Shown piece by piece: positions 48,301 to 59,029 of a stretch of DNA of 64,000 nucleotides (positions are counted from its first letter, which is position 1; the number at the start of each line of letters is the position of its first letter). Location: assembly GCF_026914265.1 (NCBI RefSeq), contig NC_069124.1:10612723-10676722 (forward strand), in the 5' to 3' direction. The notes under the pieces were generated by a model. The model made no database searches and was not told the origin of the DNA. It worked only from the letters and a program-made list of their open reading frames with translations. The position numbers and the translations under genes were made by a program. The DNA comes from Mya arenaria. Taxonomy: Eukaryota; Mollusca; Bivalvia; Myida; Myidae.

Positions 48301-49538
48301 TTTCACAATATCTACAGACTAATAGCAAATTGATGGCGTACTGGTCAAGCTAATTACTAATGTAGTAATCGTCACAAATTCGTATTTTGCATTTACAGGC
48401 TAAGTATCATTTTTAAAAATCTGTATTGTTTACTGCAAAAAATGTAATGTGAAAAACTGCAGATACACTAAAACTAAAAAGTATCTCAATTTATAGATTA
48501 GTCAAAGTATGCGTTTCTATGAGTATGTTTATTGCATACTGTAAGGGTTCATATCTTTATTTAATCTGCTGAATGATTTTTACATGTTGTACAGATTTAA
48601 GCTAATAAACCATGATGATTTTAATTCCATCGTTTTGCTTGACACTGCTGTTCTTTGCGTTTATCTACGGTTCTGAAAAGCTTAACATTGGCAGTGTTTC
48701 CTTGAGGATACATACATACATATTAAAGCGCCATAATTTTAGATGGCAGTCAGTCCGATTTTGGAATTTCCTGGGTGATGAAGAAGAACACTTCGTTTTA
48801 ATCCAAGTTCAGTTTTGAATAAGGCGTTTGTTCACAAGAAGTTTTTTATCTTTTGTTATATATTACCCCTTTCAAGGTGACAGCGCCGGTGGAAACCTTG
48901 CAGCCGCCGTATCGCTGAATATAACCAACGACGACGAACTCCCGACAGACCCTTTCCGGTTCGTGACATTGGTTTACCCAGCTCTTCAAATGACGAACTT
49001 CAAACTTCCGGCTTACCAGAACTACGCATACGGCCCCGGCTCCCTCGACAAAAACTTAATGCTGAAATTTTGGCTCCAATATGCGTTCGGTGACCTTGGG
49101 TACTATAATGCGTTTTGGGATAACCGCCAGTTTGACAACATTGACATGGAACATAAGGACATGGTCAGTGTCAAGTTACTGCCGGAGTTTTTAAAGAAAG
49201 TGGAAATGTCTGAATCACAGTCTAAAATTAAGTCAACTAACGCAGTATTACCTGACAATTATAAAGACATTTTGTTAAATCCAATGTTCGCCCCTTTGAT
49301 GGCCTCAGATGAAGAACTTGCAAATTTTCCACCCACCTACATAGTGAACGCGGAATTTGACGTACTGCGAGATGACGGGTTCATGTTTGCGGAGCGTTTA
49401 AAACGTGTTGGTGTCAGTGTGAAGCATTCTTATGTGCCATCGGAAGAACACGGGTTTCTCATGTTTCCGGAAAAAGATTTAGAAGCTAAAAAGGGGGTGG
49501 ATGACTTTGTTGAATTCTTTAATGATGCAACGAAGTAG
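42383..49538 (+). CDS. Arylacetamide deacetylase-like (AADAC/NCEH1-family) lipase/esterase, 6 exons, 402 aa
   Basis: Exons 42383-42523, 42925-43023, 43746-43866, 44098-44161, 46885-47006 and 48877-49538 join in phase with GT-AG borders. The length matches the family (about 400 aa). Residues about 3-20 are a hydrophobic signal anchor, as in the type II ER-membrane esterases of this family. HGGG at 111-114 forms the oxyanion hole. The triad is intact: Ser185 in GDSAGG, Asp344 in EFDVLRDDG and His374 in EEHGF, close to the spacing of human AADAC. These enzymes hydrolyse ester or acetyl bonds of lipids and xenobiotics with the active site in the ER lumen; the actual substrate here is unknown. The ATG opens the only exon giving the anchor. 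Introns 4 and 5 (2.7 and 1.9 kb) hold repeats, and intron 2 holds a MITE and a dead exon 1 copy. The fragment at 29449 is a dead relative. Confidence 0.93.
43139..43500. mobile_element. Palindromic MITE, copy 2, in deacetylase intron 2
   Basis: Starts TTAAAGCTGCACTCTCACAG and ends CTGTGAGAGTGCAGCTTCAA. The centre holds the palindrome CTTAAACCGT TAGTAACGGT near 43312-43333, so the element can fold along its whole length. Same family as 32902-33269. The minus- and plus-strand frames across it are artefacts. Confidence 0.9.
43618..43727 (+). pseudogene. Dead duplicate of deacetylase exon 1 inside intron 2
   Basis: The stretch GCCGTCTATTTCCGGCCAAG through AAAGAAAACTGCACTTGGGC, CTCATCTTCAAA and TTTTGTGACTGTG aligns with exon 1 and its donor (42422-42530), which has GCCGTCTATTTACGGCCAAG, AAGGAAAACTGCC, CTCATCTTTAAA and CTTGTGCG. 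About 100 bp are shared with scattered substitutions. The copy lacks the start codon and signal-anchor part. It lies only 19-128 bp upstream of exon 3 and shows that part of this gene was duplicated locally. Confidence 0.88.
44162..46700. other. Intron 4 of the deacetylase gene, left part
   Basis: AT-rich, with recurring AAAGTGTAT motifs near 44630-44730, poly(A)/poly(T) runs, and paired GGCAAAACGG / GTAAAAACGG motifs near 46030-46110. No exon inside it is supported; the small frames at 44915-45198, 45541-45828 and 46432-46638 have no family signal. Confidence 0.4.
46725..46825 (-). mobile_element. Possible tRNA-derived SINE head or tRNA pseudogene
   Basis: Read on the minus strand, TGGTCTTGTGGCA resembles an A box and GCTTCGATTCC resembles a B box, about 45 nt apart, with GTC in the anticodon-like position. 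The stems do not pair well enough for a working tRNA. Internal promoter remnants of a SINE are the best explanation. Confidence 0.35.
47007..48876. other. Intron 5 of the deacetylase gene
   Basis: Contains a diverged, irregular repeat with (G/A)CAACCATAA(A/C)(C/G)CC(C/T)ATT(C/T)AGA near 47341, 47421 and 47558. The 68-codon frame at 48612-48818 has no family signal. Confidence 0.4.
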
Positions 49539-49655
49539 TGAACTGTTTTATTCGTTCTGTAATTTTAGTATCAGAGTTAAATGCTATGGAAATGAATAAC
49601 ATTGCAGTATTATATATTCCTCGTTTTAAGGTTTGCTATGTACAGTGTGTGTATA

Positions 49656-49780
49656 CCATGTAATAAGTTGCGTCATAAATGCTACGTCGGAAGACAATAT
49701 TTTGCTTCAAATGATGACTTAAAATTTTACTGAGTTAAAACAAAGATAACTTCACTATTTCTTCACCATTTTTAATGAAA
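49656..49780. repeat. Dispersed repeat, copy 2, in the deacetylase 3' UTR region
   Basis: Shares AAGTTGCGTCATAAATGC, CGGAAGACAATATTTTGCTT and AAAACAAAGATAACTTC with 27637-27755 in the same orientation. Confidence 0.65.
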
Positions 49781-49943
49781 CATAGCACACTCTACGCCGC
49801 TAACTGAGCCCCGTGGTATACACACACTGATGTACATTAATGTGAACTTTTCAACGCTGGTGACCCGAAAATATTATAATCGAAAATTTGCTTTGATCTT
49901 GAAACATATAACGACTTCTCATTTCAATTCCGATAACAGTTGA

Positions 49944-49949
49944 AATAAA
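49944..49949 (+). promoter_or_regulatory. Poly(A) signal candidate of the deacetylase-like gene
   Basis: AATAAA followed by an A-rich run, about 410 nt after the stop codon. Confidence 0.45.
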
Positions 49950-49986
49950 GAAAAAAAACTATAATAAAATGGAACTTTATTTGTTA

Positions 49987-50690
49987 TTTATAACATAACT
50001 TACGGCGCAGGAGTGATAAAAACCCATGCATTTTTTTCATATATTACTAGTGTAATAACTATACAAATGAGGTAACCGCATCACAGTAAAGTGTATTCAT
50101 ACGCTCGTCAAAAAAGTAAACACACATCAGAAACAACGTTCCTAAAGAAATGCTGTCGATGTCAATAAACTCAGTTCCACGATGAAACGAATGGTGATGA
50201 AGGCTTTGCTTAATCCAAACAAACGACCCCATGATCACAGAAAATACCTGGTCCAGGCATTGAATCATGAATGACAACAATGTTTCTGCGAACCAGATTA
50301 TGCAAATATTGGGACACAGGAACATTGCATCTTTTAACAACCATAACCACATAAATCCAAATCAACAAAAGGAAATATCCAACATTCAGTACTCCAGTGA
50401 AAATACCTGAACAATGCTCAGTCTATGCACACAGTTCGCCAGCAATGCTCAAGTGCACACAGTCACTGATTCCACATGAAATTTCACTTTTTGTGTGGAT
50501 TTTACAACATTTTTGGTGCTTCAAATCACGGAGGTAAAACTCATTGTGCATATCTATCAATATGACAAAAATCCATGATGTAATCCAACAGCTACAAAGC
50601 GAATTCGCACTTCAGAAAGCGACTGTGACGCTGACTAACGGTCATTTTTTTCAAATTTCAACCGCCAACTGACATGAACACACTCGCGTG
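49987..50690 (+). pseudogene. Crypton-like tyrosine recombinase remnant, copy A
   Basis: Plus-strand translation gives STMKRMVMKALLNPNKR near 50176, DHRKYLVQAL near 50236 and then, one frame over, NQIMQILGHRNIASFNNHNH (about 50293-50353). This order matches the C-terminal catalytic part of Crypton-type (DUF3504-like) tyrosine recombinases, with HxxR box, GHRN box and NxYxH box. The copy is dead: a frameshift lies near 50272, two codons are lost inside the HxxR box, and the expected catalytic Tyr is His. The reverse complement of 59030-59897 matches it along almost its whole length, including non-coding flanks such as GGCGCAGGAGTGA at 50004 and AAAGCGAATTCGCACT near 50596. Function in life: site-specific insertion of a Crypton DNA transposon. 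Confidence 0.75.
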
Positions 50691-51795
50691 ATTACTAATG
50701 ACGTCATGCAGTCATGACATTGCTCTAATTATTGATTTGCTTGATTTATATGGATTGAAATACAACAAATGTATGTTCTTTTTTGTTTTTACGTGAAACC
50801 TTTGAAAATCGGTAGATAATATAGACATGAATTATGTTTTTTTTGTAAATAAAATGTTTTTATGTCGTACTATTTTCTTTCCTGCGGATGAGGCATCCTA
50901 ATAACACTCAATGTAAATTTTTCGCTCTAGGACACAAGAATGTGCATTGAAGAAACTTTGACCTAAATTTCGACCGTAACTGAGTTATGTTATAAATAGA
51001 ATCTCAAATTCGTGATTATTTTATATCAAATTTATAAAACTCGACATTTAAAAAGGATAAAAAGTCGGGAAAGCCTCGTTTTTATCGTTTTAAAATGAAC
51101 TCGTTTAATAAATTTGATACAAAATAAACAATCATTTGAGATCCTCTATGTATTTCGTTCATTTGCTTTACACATAAGTAATCAGTAAACAATGCCCTTT
51201 GAAATAATACCATTATGACATTGAACATTATTGCCAATGCCTGAATGAAATTACAAGCTGAGGAGTACGTCGGATAACTTGAGTCTTTGATGACTGAGTT
51301 GAAACCTTATATTATGTTTAAGCTCACCTTAGCACACCTTTTCAGAAATGGATCAAGGTGAGCTGATGGATTGTTAGTTGTTTGCATTTTGCTTGTTGAC
51401 ACTTTACCATTTTCAAACAGTTATTCGTGAAATATGTGCTAAAACATTGTTAACTTTCAAGAGGCCAAAATGTTCGTTTTTTTATTTTGAATTCTTATTT
51501 TTGTACTCGGTGCTCGATCTAGGGCCTTCGTGGCGCTTTGTTAAAAATATGAAATGTAATTGGTTATATTGTACATGCTTTGCACAATTTTATCTACTTG
51601 AATATAATTTTAATAGAATAGGTCTTTTTAATTCATGAAGTTTATGTTAATTTAAATGCTCATCAATACCTGGCTGCATTTGATTTTACCAATACAATGT
51701 AATGCAATGCAAACTTCAATTGCATACCGAGTAGTAAAAAGTAAAAATGAAATCAATTATAACGCCTGTTGAGAGCAGATTGCAAAGGCCTTGCA
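50691..51795. other. Intergenic, with hairpin listed separately
   Basis: No gene is supported. The 86-codon frame at 51378-51638 is AT-driven. Confidence 0.4.
50996..51149. mobile_element. Long foldback hairpin, ~154 bp
   Basis: Arm ATAGAATCTCAAATTCGTGA running to about 51066 is complementary to the arm ending TTGAGATCCTCTAT at 51149. The pairing extends inward through AAAGGATAAAAA / TTTTTATCGTTTT to a short GC-rich loop (GTCGGGAAAGCCTCG). Probably a miniature foldback element. Confidence 0.8.
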
Positions 51796-54700
51796 CGACA
51801 CAAACATACAACTACACAATAAACCAGAACACACGTGCACGACACAAACATACAACTACACAATAAACCAGAACACACGTGCACGACACAAACATACAAC
51901 TACACAATAAACCAGAACACACGTGCACGACACAAACATACAACTACATAATAAACCAGAACACACGTGCACGACACAAACATACAACTACATAATAAAC
52001 CAGAACACACGTGCACGACACAAACATACAACTACATAATAAACCAGAACACACGTGCACGACACAAACATACAACTACATAATAAACCAGAACACACGT
52101 GCATCACACAAACATACAACTACATAATAAACCAGAACACACGTGCATCACACAAACATACAACTACATAATAAACCAGAACACACGTGCATCACACAAA
52201 CATACAACTACATAATAAACCAGAACACACGTGCACGACACAAACATACAACTACATAATAAACCAGAACACACGTGCACGACACAAACATACAACTACA
52301 TAATAAACCAGAACACACGTGCACGACACAAACATACAACTACATAATAAACCAGAACACACGTGCACGACACAAACATACAACTACATAATAAACCAGA
52401 ACACACGTGCACGACACAAACATACAACTACATAATAAACCAGAACACACGTGCACCACACAAACATACAACTACATAATAAACCAGAACACACGTGCAC
52501 CACACAAACATACAACTACATAATAAACCAGAACACACGTGCACGACACAAACATACAACTACATAATAAACCAGAACACACGGGCACCACACAAACATA
52601 CAACTACATAATAAACCAGAACACACGTGCACCACACAAACATACAACTACATAATAAACCAGAACACACGTGCATCACACAAACATACAACTACATAAT
52701 AAACCAGAACACACGTGCATCACACAAACATACAACTACATAATTAACCAGAACACACGTGCATCACACAAACATACAACTACATAATTAACCAGAACAC
52801 ACGTGCACGACACAAACATACAACTACATAATAAACCAGAACACACGTGCACGACACAAACATACAACTACATAATAAACCAGAACACACGTGCACGACA
52901 CAAACATACAACTACATAATAAACCAGAACACACGTGCATCACACAAACATACAACTACATAATAAACCAGAACACACGTGCACCACACAAACATACAAC
53001 TACATAATAAACCAGAACACACGTGCACCACACAAACATACAACTACATAATAAACCAGAACACACGTGCACCACACAAACATACAACTACATAATAAAC
53101 CAGAACACACGTGCACCACACAAACATACAACTACATAATAAACCAGAACACACGTGCACCACACAAACATACAACTACATAATAAACCAGAACACACGT
53201 GCACCACACAAACATACAACTACATAATAAACCAGAACACACGTGCACCACACAAACATACAACTACATAATAAACCAGAACACACGTGCACCACACAAA
53301 CATACAACAACACAATAAACCAGAACACACGTGCACCACACAAACATACAACAACACAATAAACCAGAACACACGTGCACCACACAAACATACAACTACA
53401 TAATAAACCAGAACACACGTGCATCACACAAACATACAACTACACAATAAACCAGAACACACGTGCACGACACAAACATACAACTACATAATAAACCAGA
53501 ACACACGTGCACGACACAAACATACAACTACATAATAAACCAGAACACACGTGCACGACACAAACATACAACTACATAATAAACCAGAACACACGTGCAC
53601 GACACAAACATACAACTACATAATAAACCAGAACACACGTGCACGACCAAAACATACAACTACATAATAAACCAGAACACACATGCACCACACAAACATA
53701 CAACTACATAATAAACCAGAACACACGTGCATCACACAAACATACAACTACATAATAAACCAGAACACACGTGCACGACACAAACATACAACTACATAAT
53801 AAACCAGAACACACGTGCACGACACAAACATACAACCACATAATAAACCAGAACACACGTGCACGACACAAACATACAACTACATAATAAAACAGAACAC
53901 ACGTGCACGACACAAACATACAACTACATAATAAACCAGAACACACGTGCACGACACAAACATACAACTACACAATAAACCAGAACACACGTGCACGACA
54001 CAAACATACAACTACACAATAAACCAGAACACACGTGCACCACACAAACATACAACTACATAATAAACCAGAACACACGTGCATCACACAAACATACAAC
54101 TACATAATAAACCAGAACACACGTGCATCACACAAACATACAACTACATAATAAACCAGAACACACGTGCATCACACAAACATACAACTACATTATAAAC
54201 CAGAACACACGTGCACGACACAAACATACAACTACATAATAAACCAGAACACACGTGTACGAAACAAACATACAACTACACAATAAACCAGAACACACGT
54301 GCACGACACAAACATACAACTTCACAATAAACCAGAACATACGTGCATCACACAAACATACAACTTCACAATAAACCAGAACACACGTGCACGACACAAA
54401 CATACAACTACATAATAAACCAGAACACACGTGCACGACACAAACATACAACTACATAATAAACCAGAACACACGTGCACGACACAAACATACAACTACA
54501 CAATAAACCAGAACACACGTGCACGACACAAACATACAACTACATAATAAACCAGAACACACGTGCATCACACAAACATACAACTACATAATAAACCAGA
54601 ACACACGTGCACGACACAAACATACAACTACATAATAAACCAGAACACACGTGCATCACACAAACATACAACTACATAATAAACCAGAACACACGTGCAC

Positions 54701-55540
54701 GACACAAACATACAACTACATAATAAACCAGAACACACGTGCTGGACACAAACATACAACTACATAATAAACCAGAACACACGTGCACGACACAAACATA
54801 CAACTACATAATAAACCAGAACACACGTGCATCACACAAACATACAACTACATAATAAACCAGAACACACGTGCACGAAACAAACATACAACTGCATAAT
54901 AAACCAGAACACACGTGCACGACACAAACATACAACTACATAATAAACCAGAACACACGTGCACGACACAAACATTCAACTACATAATAAACCAGAACAC
55001 ACGTGCACGACACAAACATACAACTACACAATAAACCAGAACACACGTGCACGACACAAACATACAACTACATAATAAACCAGAACACACGTGCACGACA
55101 CAAACATACAACTACACAATAAACCAGAACACACGTGCACGACACAAACATACAACTACACAATAAACCAGAACACACGTGTACGACACAAACATACAAC
55201 TACACAATAAACCAGAACACACGTGCATCACACAAACAAACAACTACACAATAAACCAGAACACACGTGCACGACACAAACTTACAACTACATAATAAAC
55301 CAGAACACACGTGCATCACACAAACATACAACTACATAATAAACCAGAACACACATGCACGACACAACATACAACTACACAATAAACCAGAACACACGTG
55401 CAAGACACAAACATACAACTACATAATAAACCAGAACACACGTGCATCACACAAACATACAACTACATAATAAACCAGAACACACGTGCACGACACAAAC
55501 ATACAACTACATAATAAACCAGAACACACGTGCATCACAA
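51796..55540. repeat. 44-bp tandem array with a CACGTG in nearly every unit
   Basis: The unit reads CACGACACAAACATACAACT, ACATAATAAACCAGAACACA, CGTG, with about 85 copies and very high identity. Three variants at one site (CACGAC, CATCAC, CACCAC) occur in runs; for example CACCAC dominates 52980-53400. ACACAATAA versus ACATAATAA also clusters, with the C form at the left edge and in 53970-54040 and near the right end. The palindrome CACGTG spans the unit junction. Minus-strand frames of 60-87 codons rich in Cys/Val are repeat artefacts. Confidence 0.97.
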
Positions 55541-55885
55541 CAGCCTTATCAATAAATGATGAGATTGTCGCTTTGGGAAGGTCAGTGAAAAACGCGTTCA
55601 CTGAAACACGAGTTTTCCTGAATTAAATATGTTTATGTGCGCATAGCGTCAAGCATGTCCCAACATTTATCAATAATTACACAGTTAATATTCAACGCCT
55701 CATCGGAGTGAGCAACAACTTGAAACAATTAAGAATAATATGAAAATAAAACATAAGCTTTTTCAATAATATCAGGTTATATTTTATATGTATATACAAT
55801 TTTAAGTACTCAACGACCCGATTAAGGCATTATCTGTAAACGGTGCAATCGTGCCAAATTTAAAAGGTTCGCTGTATATCAGATC
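55541..55885. other. Spacer, nothing recognised
   Basis: AT-rich DNA between the 44-bp array and the long repeat. Confidence 0.35.
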
Positions 55886-57330
55886 ACTTTATACCCAAAC
55901 CATACAAAGTATGTGGGGTATATACGAGTGAGCTTGTCGGTCGGTCTTGTCCGGATGATGGTATACTTTTGAATAGTTTTTGGAACACCATGAAATACAG
56001 ACCAAGGTTGACTTTTGTTACAAATACTATTGTCACTGTTTAGTGCACTAAAACCAAACTTTAATATGTCTCGATATCTGTTAGTTATAGATAATGTTAA
56101 ACATCGACAAGAGTTATGTAAACTTAGATTGTCTTCGCACAACAGTAAGAAACTCCGCTATCAACATTCCTGTTTGACATGTTACATTTTGTATTATACA
56201 CTCTCATATCAATTAACTTATTATTTTGTTTTCTGTGTGTGTAATATTATCTATGTTATTGTTCGACTGTATACCATTTACATACATGTATGTTTGAAAA
56301 ATTGTGTAATTGATAATAAGCTGTACATGCTTACATCAGAGTAAACTTTATGTTATGTTACTATTTTCTGGCGGAGTCATTGCACCTTTCAAATTACAAT
56401 TTGCCAAGAATACGGTGTCCGAACATTGACTCATGCAAAGGTTGATATATGTAAGTAATATTTCGTACACATGTTAACAGCATAAAAAACATGTCAAGTT
56501 CGACTACTTGTTCAAACCACTAATGTTTGACAGAGTTATTCAGAGCCCCTTTTAAACTTAAATTTTGCCAAAATACGGTGTCCTGAAAATAAATTATTAA
56601 AACGATGACAGATATAAATATTTTCTAGTGCCCATGTTTAACAGCAATAAGCTTAAAATAGTTCACACCAAGTTTGACATAAGTTACAAACCATTTTTTA
56701 TGGAGTTAAGGTCATTTCTCAATTTTAAATTTTCCAATTATTCGAATTATATAACATTAAGTAAACATGTCACCATAAAACGCATGTAATGTTTAATTTG
56801 GTGACAAATAACTAATTTATTACAGAGTTTTCGCCTTTTTTTAACTTAGAGTTTGCAACTTATGACAGGGTAAACGGTTTTAAACACTTTTTGTACGAAC
56901 GATCAATTCCATTAAATACAGCTGAAGTTTGAATATCTTCACAAACCACTTTTCGATGACCCTTAGAATGTAACAAACATTGGTGTCCGGACAATAACTT
57001 TTGACAGGTAAAATGGATTTAAAAGATATAAAAAAACAGGACTAAACAGTTCGACTTCGTTTACAATCTACCAATCTTTGGCGGAATCATGGCCCATTTT
57101 CAAAAGGAGTTTTCCATTTCTGTGCCCATGCGGCATGTAGGTGTATTCGTTATTCCTGTGACAGCTCTAGTCTGGACTAGTGTATTCTGGACTTTTTCAC
57201 AAATGTTTGATCAATCTAAGCAAGTACTTCTGTGCTGCATGCGGTAATCACATAATTGGTGGGTCATTTTATATTTATGATGTTTGCGTGATTCGTCTAG
57301 GATATTAATGCTCTTTGATTGTAAATGTAT
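55886..57330 (+). mobile_element. Long degenerate bivalve interspersed repeat, second copy type
   Basis: Begins with GGTATATACGAGTGAGCTTG and TCGGTCGGTCTTGTCCGGA, a segment I recognise from bivalve repeats. The interior repeats TTTGCCAA.AATACGGTGTCC-like blocks near 56401, 56567, 56728, 56850 and 56960. The right end (57185-57300) has TGGACTTTTTCACAAATG, GATCAATCT and GGTAATCACAT and aligns with 36285-36400, so the two long repeats share a 3' end but differ inside. The 109-codon frame at 56015-56344 is not a gene. Confidence 0.55.
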
Positions 57331-58080
57331 ACGTAGTCGTATGTTCAGTGTCTGTTCTGTTCCAGTCATTCCAGTCCTTAGCCATTTAATATAAAAAATG
57401 GATGGAAAATACATGTACATGTTGCATCATAAAACCGTACAAATACTCTGTAAATGGTACGCTAACTACCACTAGAGTGTGAACTTTGTTCCACTGAGAC
57501 AACTGATCGTTTTGTCAATGCCATGAGCGTCCGCGGCGTCTATGGCACAATTTCCAAAAGCGAGTGTGAACCGTGATGAATGATTGTCTCTTTCCCAATC
57601 GGGTCATAAAAATACATATCGGAAGTAATATGTATGACACCATATCGACTGTAATCTACCAGGTACGGTAGACAACATACCATCAAAAGTTTATTTACAT
57701 AGATACCGTTTTATACTGAATTGATGAAACCAAGAAAATATATTCTAATATCAGTATGTTGTTATGTGATTGCTAAGACACAAAGAAAGCTGTAGGTGTG
57801 TCAAAACCAGTACATAATCAAAATTCAGGACTACAATGGTAAAGTTCCTTTCCCTGTTGTAATTAACTATAATTGGTATTTATTGCAGGTATAAAAATGT
57901 TATTATGATATAAGCTCATATTAAATTATGTTTGAAACACGTGAGACTTCAAATGCAACTACAATGTACCTATTTTTTAGAATCAAATACTTATATAAAA
58001 ATTGATTAAACGTATTTAAATTGAAAATAGTCTGAGAAAAAAAATGAAAGAGGAAGAGAGGCAAGGTAAAATATGCGTAA
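57331..58080. other. Intergenic, nothing recognised
   Basis: No exon or repeat is supported. Confidence 0.4.
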
Positions 58081-58100
58081 GTGCGTGTAAGTGAAGTCGA

Positions 58101-58420
58101 TCAGTGGCTTTCAAACCGTTTTGACATGTAAATAAAACGATGAACTACATCGAACTCTTCACTCAAAGTATCATCACCATATCCAAATGAGGAACGAAGG
58201 GTTATCTCAGTCAGGGAATGAACAGTAATGATCGTATGCTGCATTTTATTCTCAGTAGAGAGAGGACATATCAGGAGAAGGTTGTATATAGTCTCCCGAC
58301 TTCCACACTTGCAAAACGGTGAGATTTATTTTAAAATATAGAGATGATGATTAAGGGAACTGCTCTCGATGCAGAGGCATAATTGTTGGACATGTAGCCG
58401 ACGTATCCCGTAAAAGAACA
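58101..58420 (-). mobile_element. LINE (non-LTR retrotransposon) 3'-end fragment
   Basis: Minus-strand translation gives IESSSLNHHLYILK, a stop, then SPFCKCGSRETIY and LLICPLSTENK, ending at the TGA at 58101-58103. This is the C-terminal pattern CxCG..ET..(H)..L..CP..... of non-LTR polyproteins. The in-frame stop and the Tyr where His is usual show decay. Confidence 0.65.
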
Positions 58421-58538
58421 GCCCAGGTGGTTTGGCTTATCCGAATAGAGCTACGATTTAAAACCAGCAACAGCATTTACATACATTGCCTCAACTAAGA
58501 GACAATTCCATGTGAACTTGTAGAAGGCAGGAATGCAT

Positions 58539-58769
58539 TCATATACAAAGATAAAGTATTGAGTTTTTTTCAAATTGAAGTGCACTACACTTAGGAATTA
58601 TGTGAAGCATAACATCAGTGCTTCCATGGCATGTATTGCACATAATCGTTGAATAATTGTCTGTGATTCCGTTCTGTGGCAATATCATTTCTGCAAATAT
58701 TGACATTATGTATTTGAATGAGCTTTCCATAGTCAATGTTGTTTTCGAAGCATGACTTCCATTTTTCAT
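58539..58769 (-). mobile_element. Possible second LINE C-terminal fragment
   Basis: A 76-codon frame has CNTCHGSTDVMLHIIPKCSA, a Cys/His pattern like the end of other non-LTR polyproteins. It lies just upstream of the fragment at 58101-58420 on the same strand. It could be a separate nested element or chance. Confidence 0.35.
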
Positions 58770-59029
58770 GAGATTACAGAACCGCTCTTTTTAACGATTT
58801 GCCAGGTATTTGTGATGTATAACATTTGTGAATGTAGTTTTTCAGAAAATCAGTAAGTTACTAACGATTAGCTGACAGACATCGAGGATGAAGCCTAGTT
58901 AGTTTTTGAGTCTTTAAGTGATAAAACAATTAGGCGAAAATTAAATAGTTTTCGGAGGAGAATATTAGTTTTCATTGTGAACAATTTCTAGAAAAAAAGT
59001 TAATTTCGATTGTCAATATCAGACTCTAA

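Noticed and set aside
50059..50352. 97-codon minus-strand frame as a membrane protein
   Set aside because: It lies antisense to recombinase copy A; its hydrophobicity comes from the complement of that coding sequence.
53176..54451. Three 87-codon Cys/Val-rich minus-strand frames
   Set aside because: They are the translated 44-bp unit and recur identically along the array; no start context, composition or domain supports a gene.
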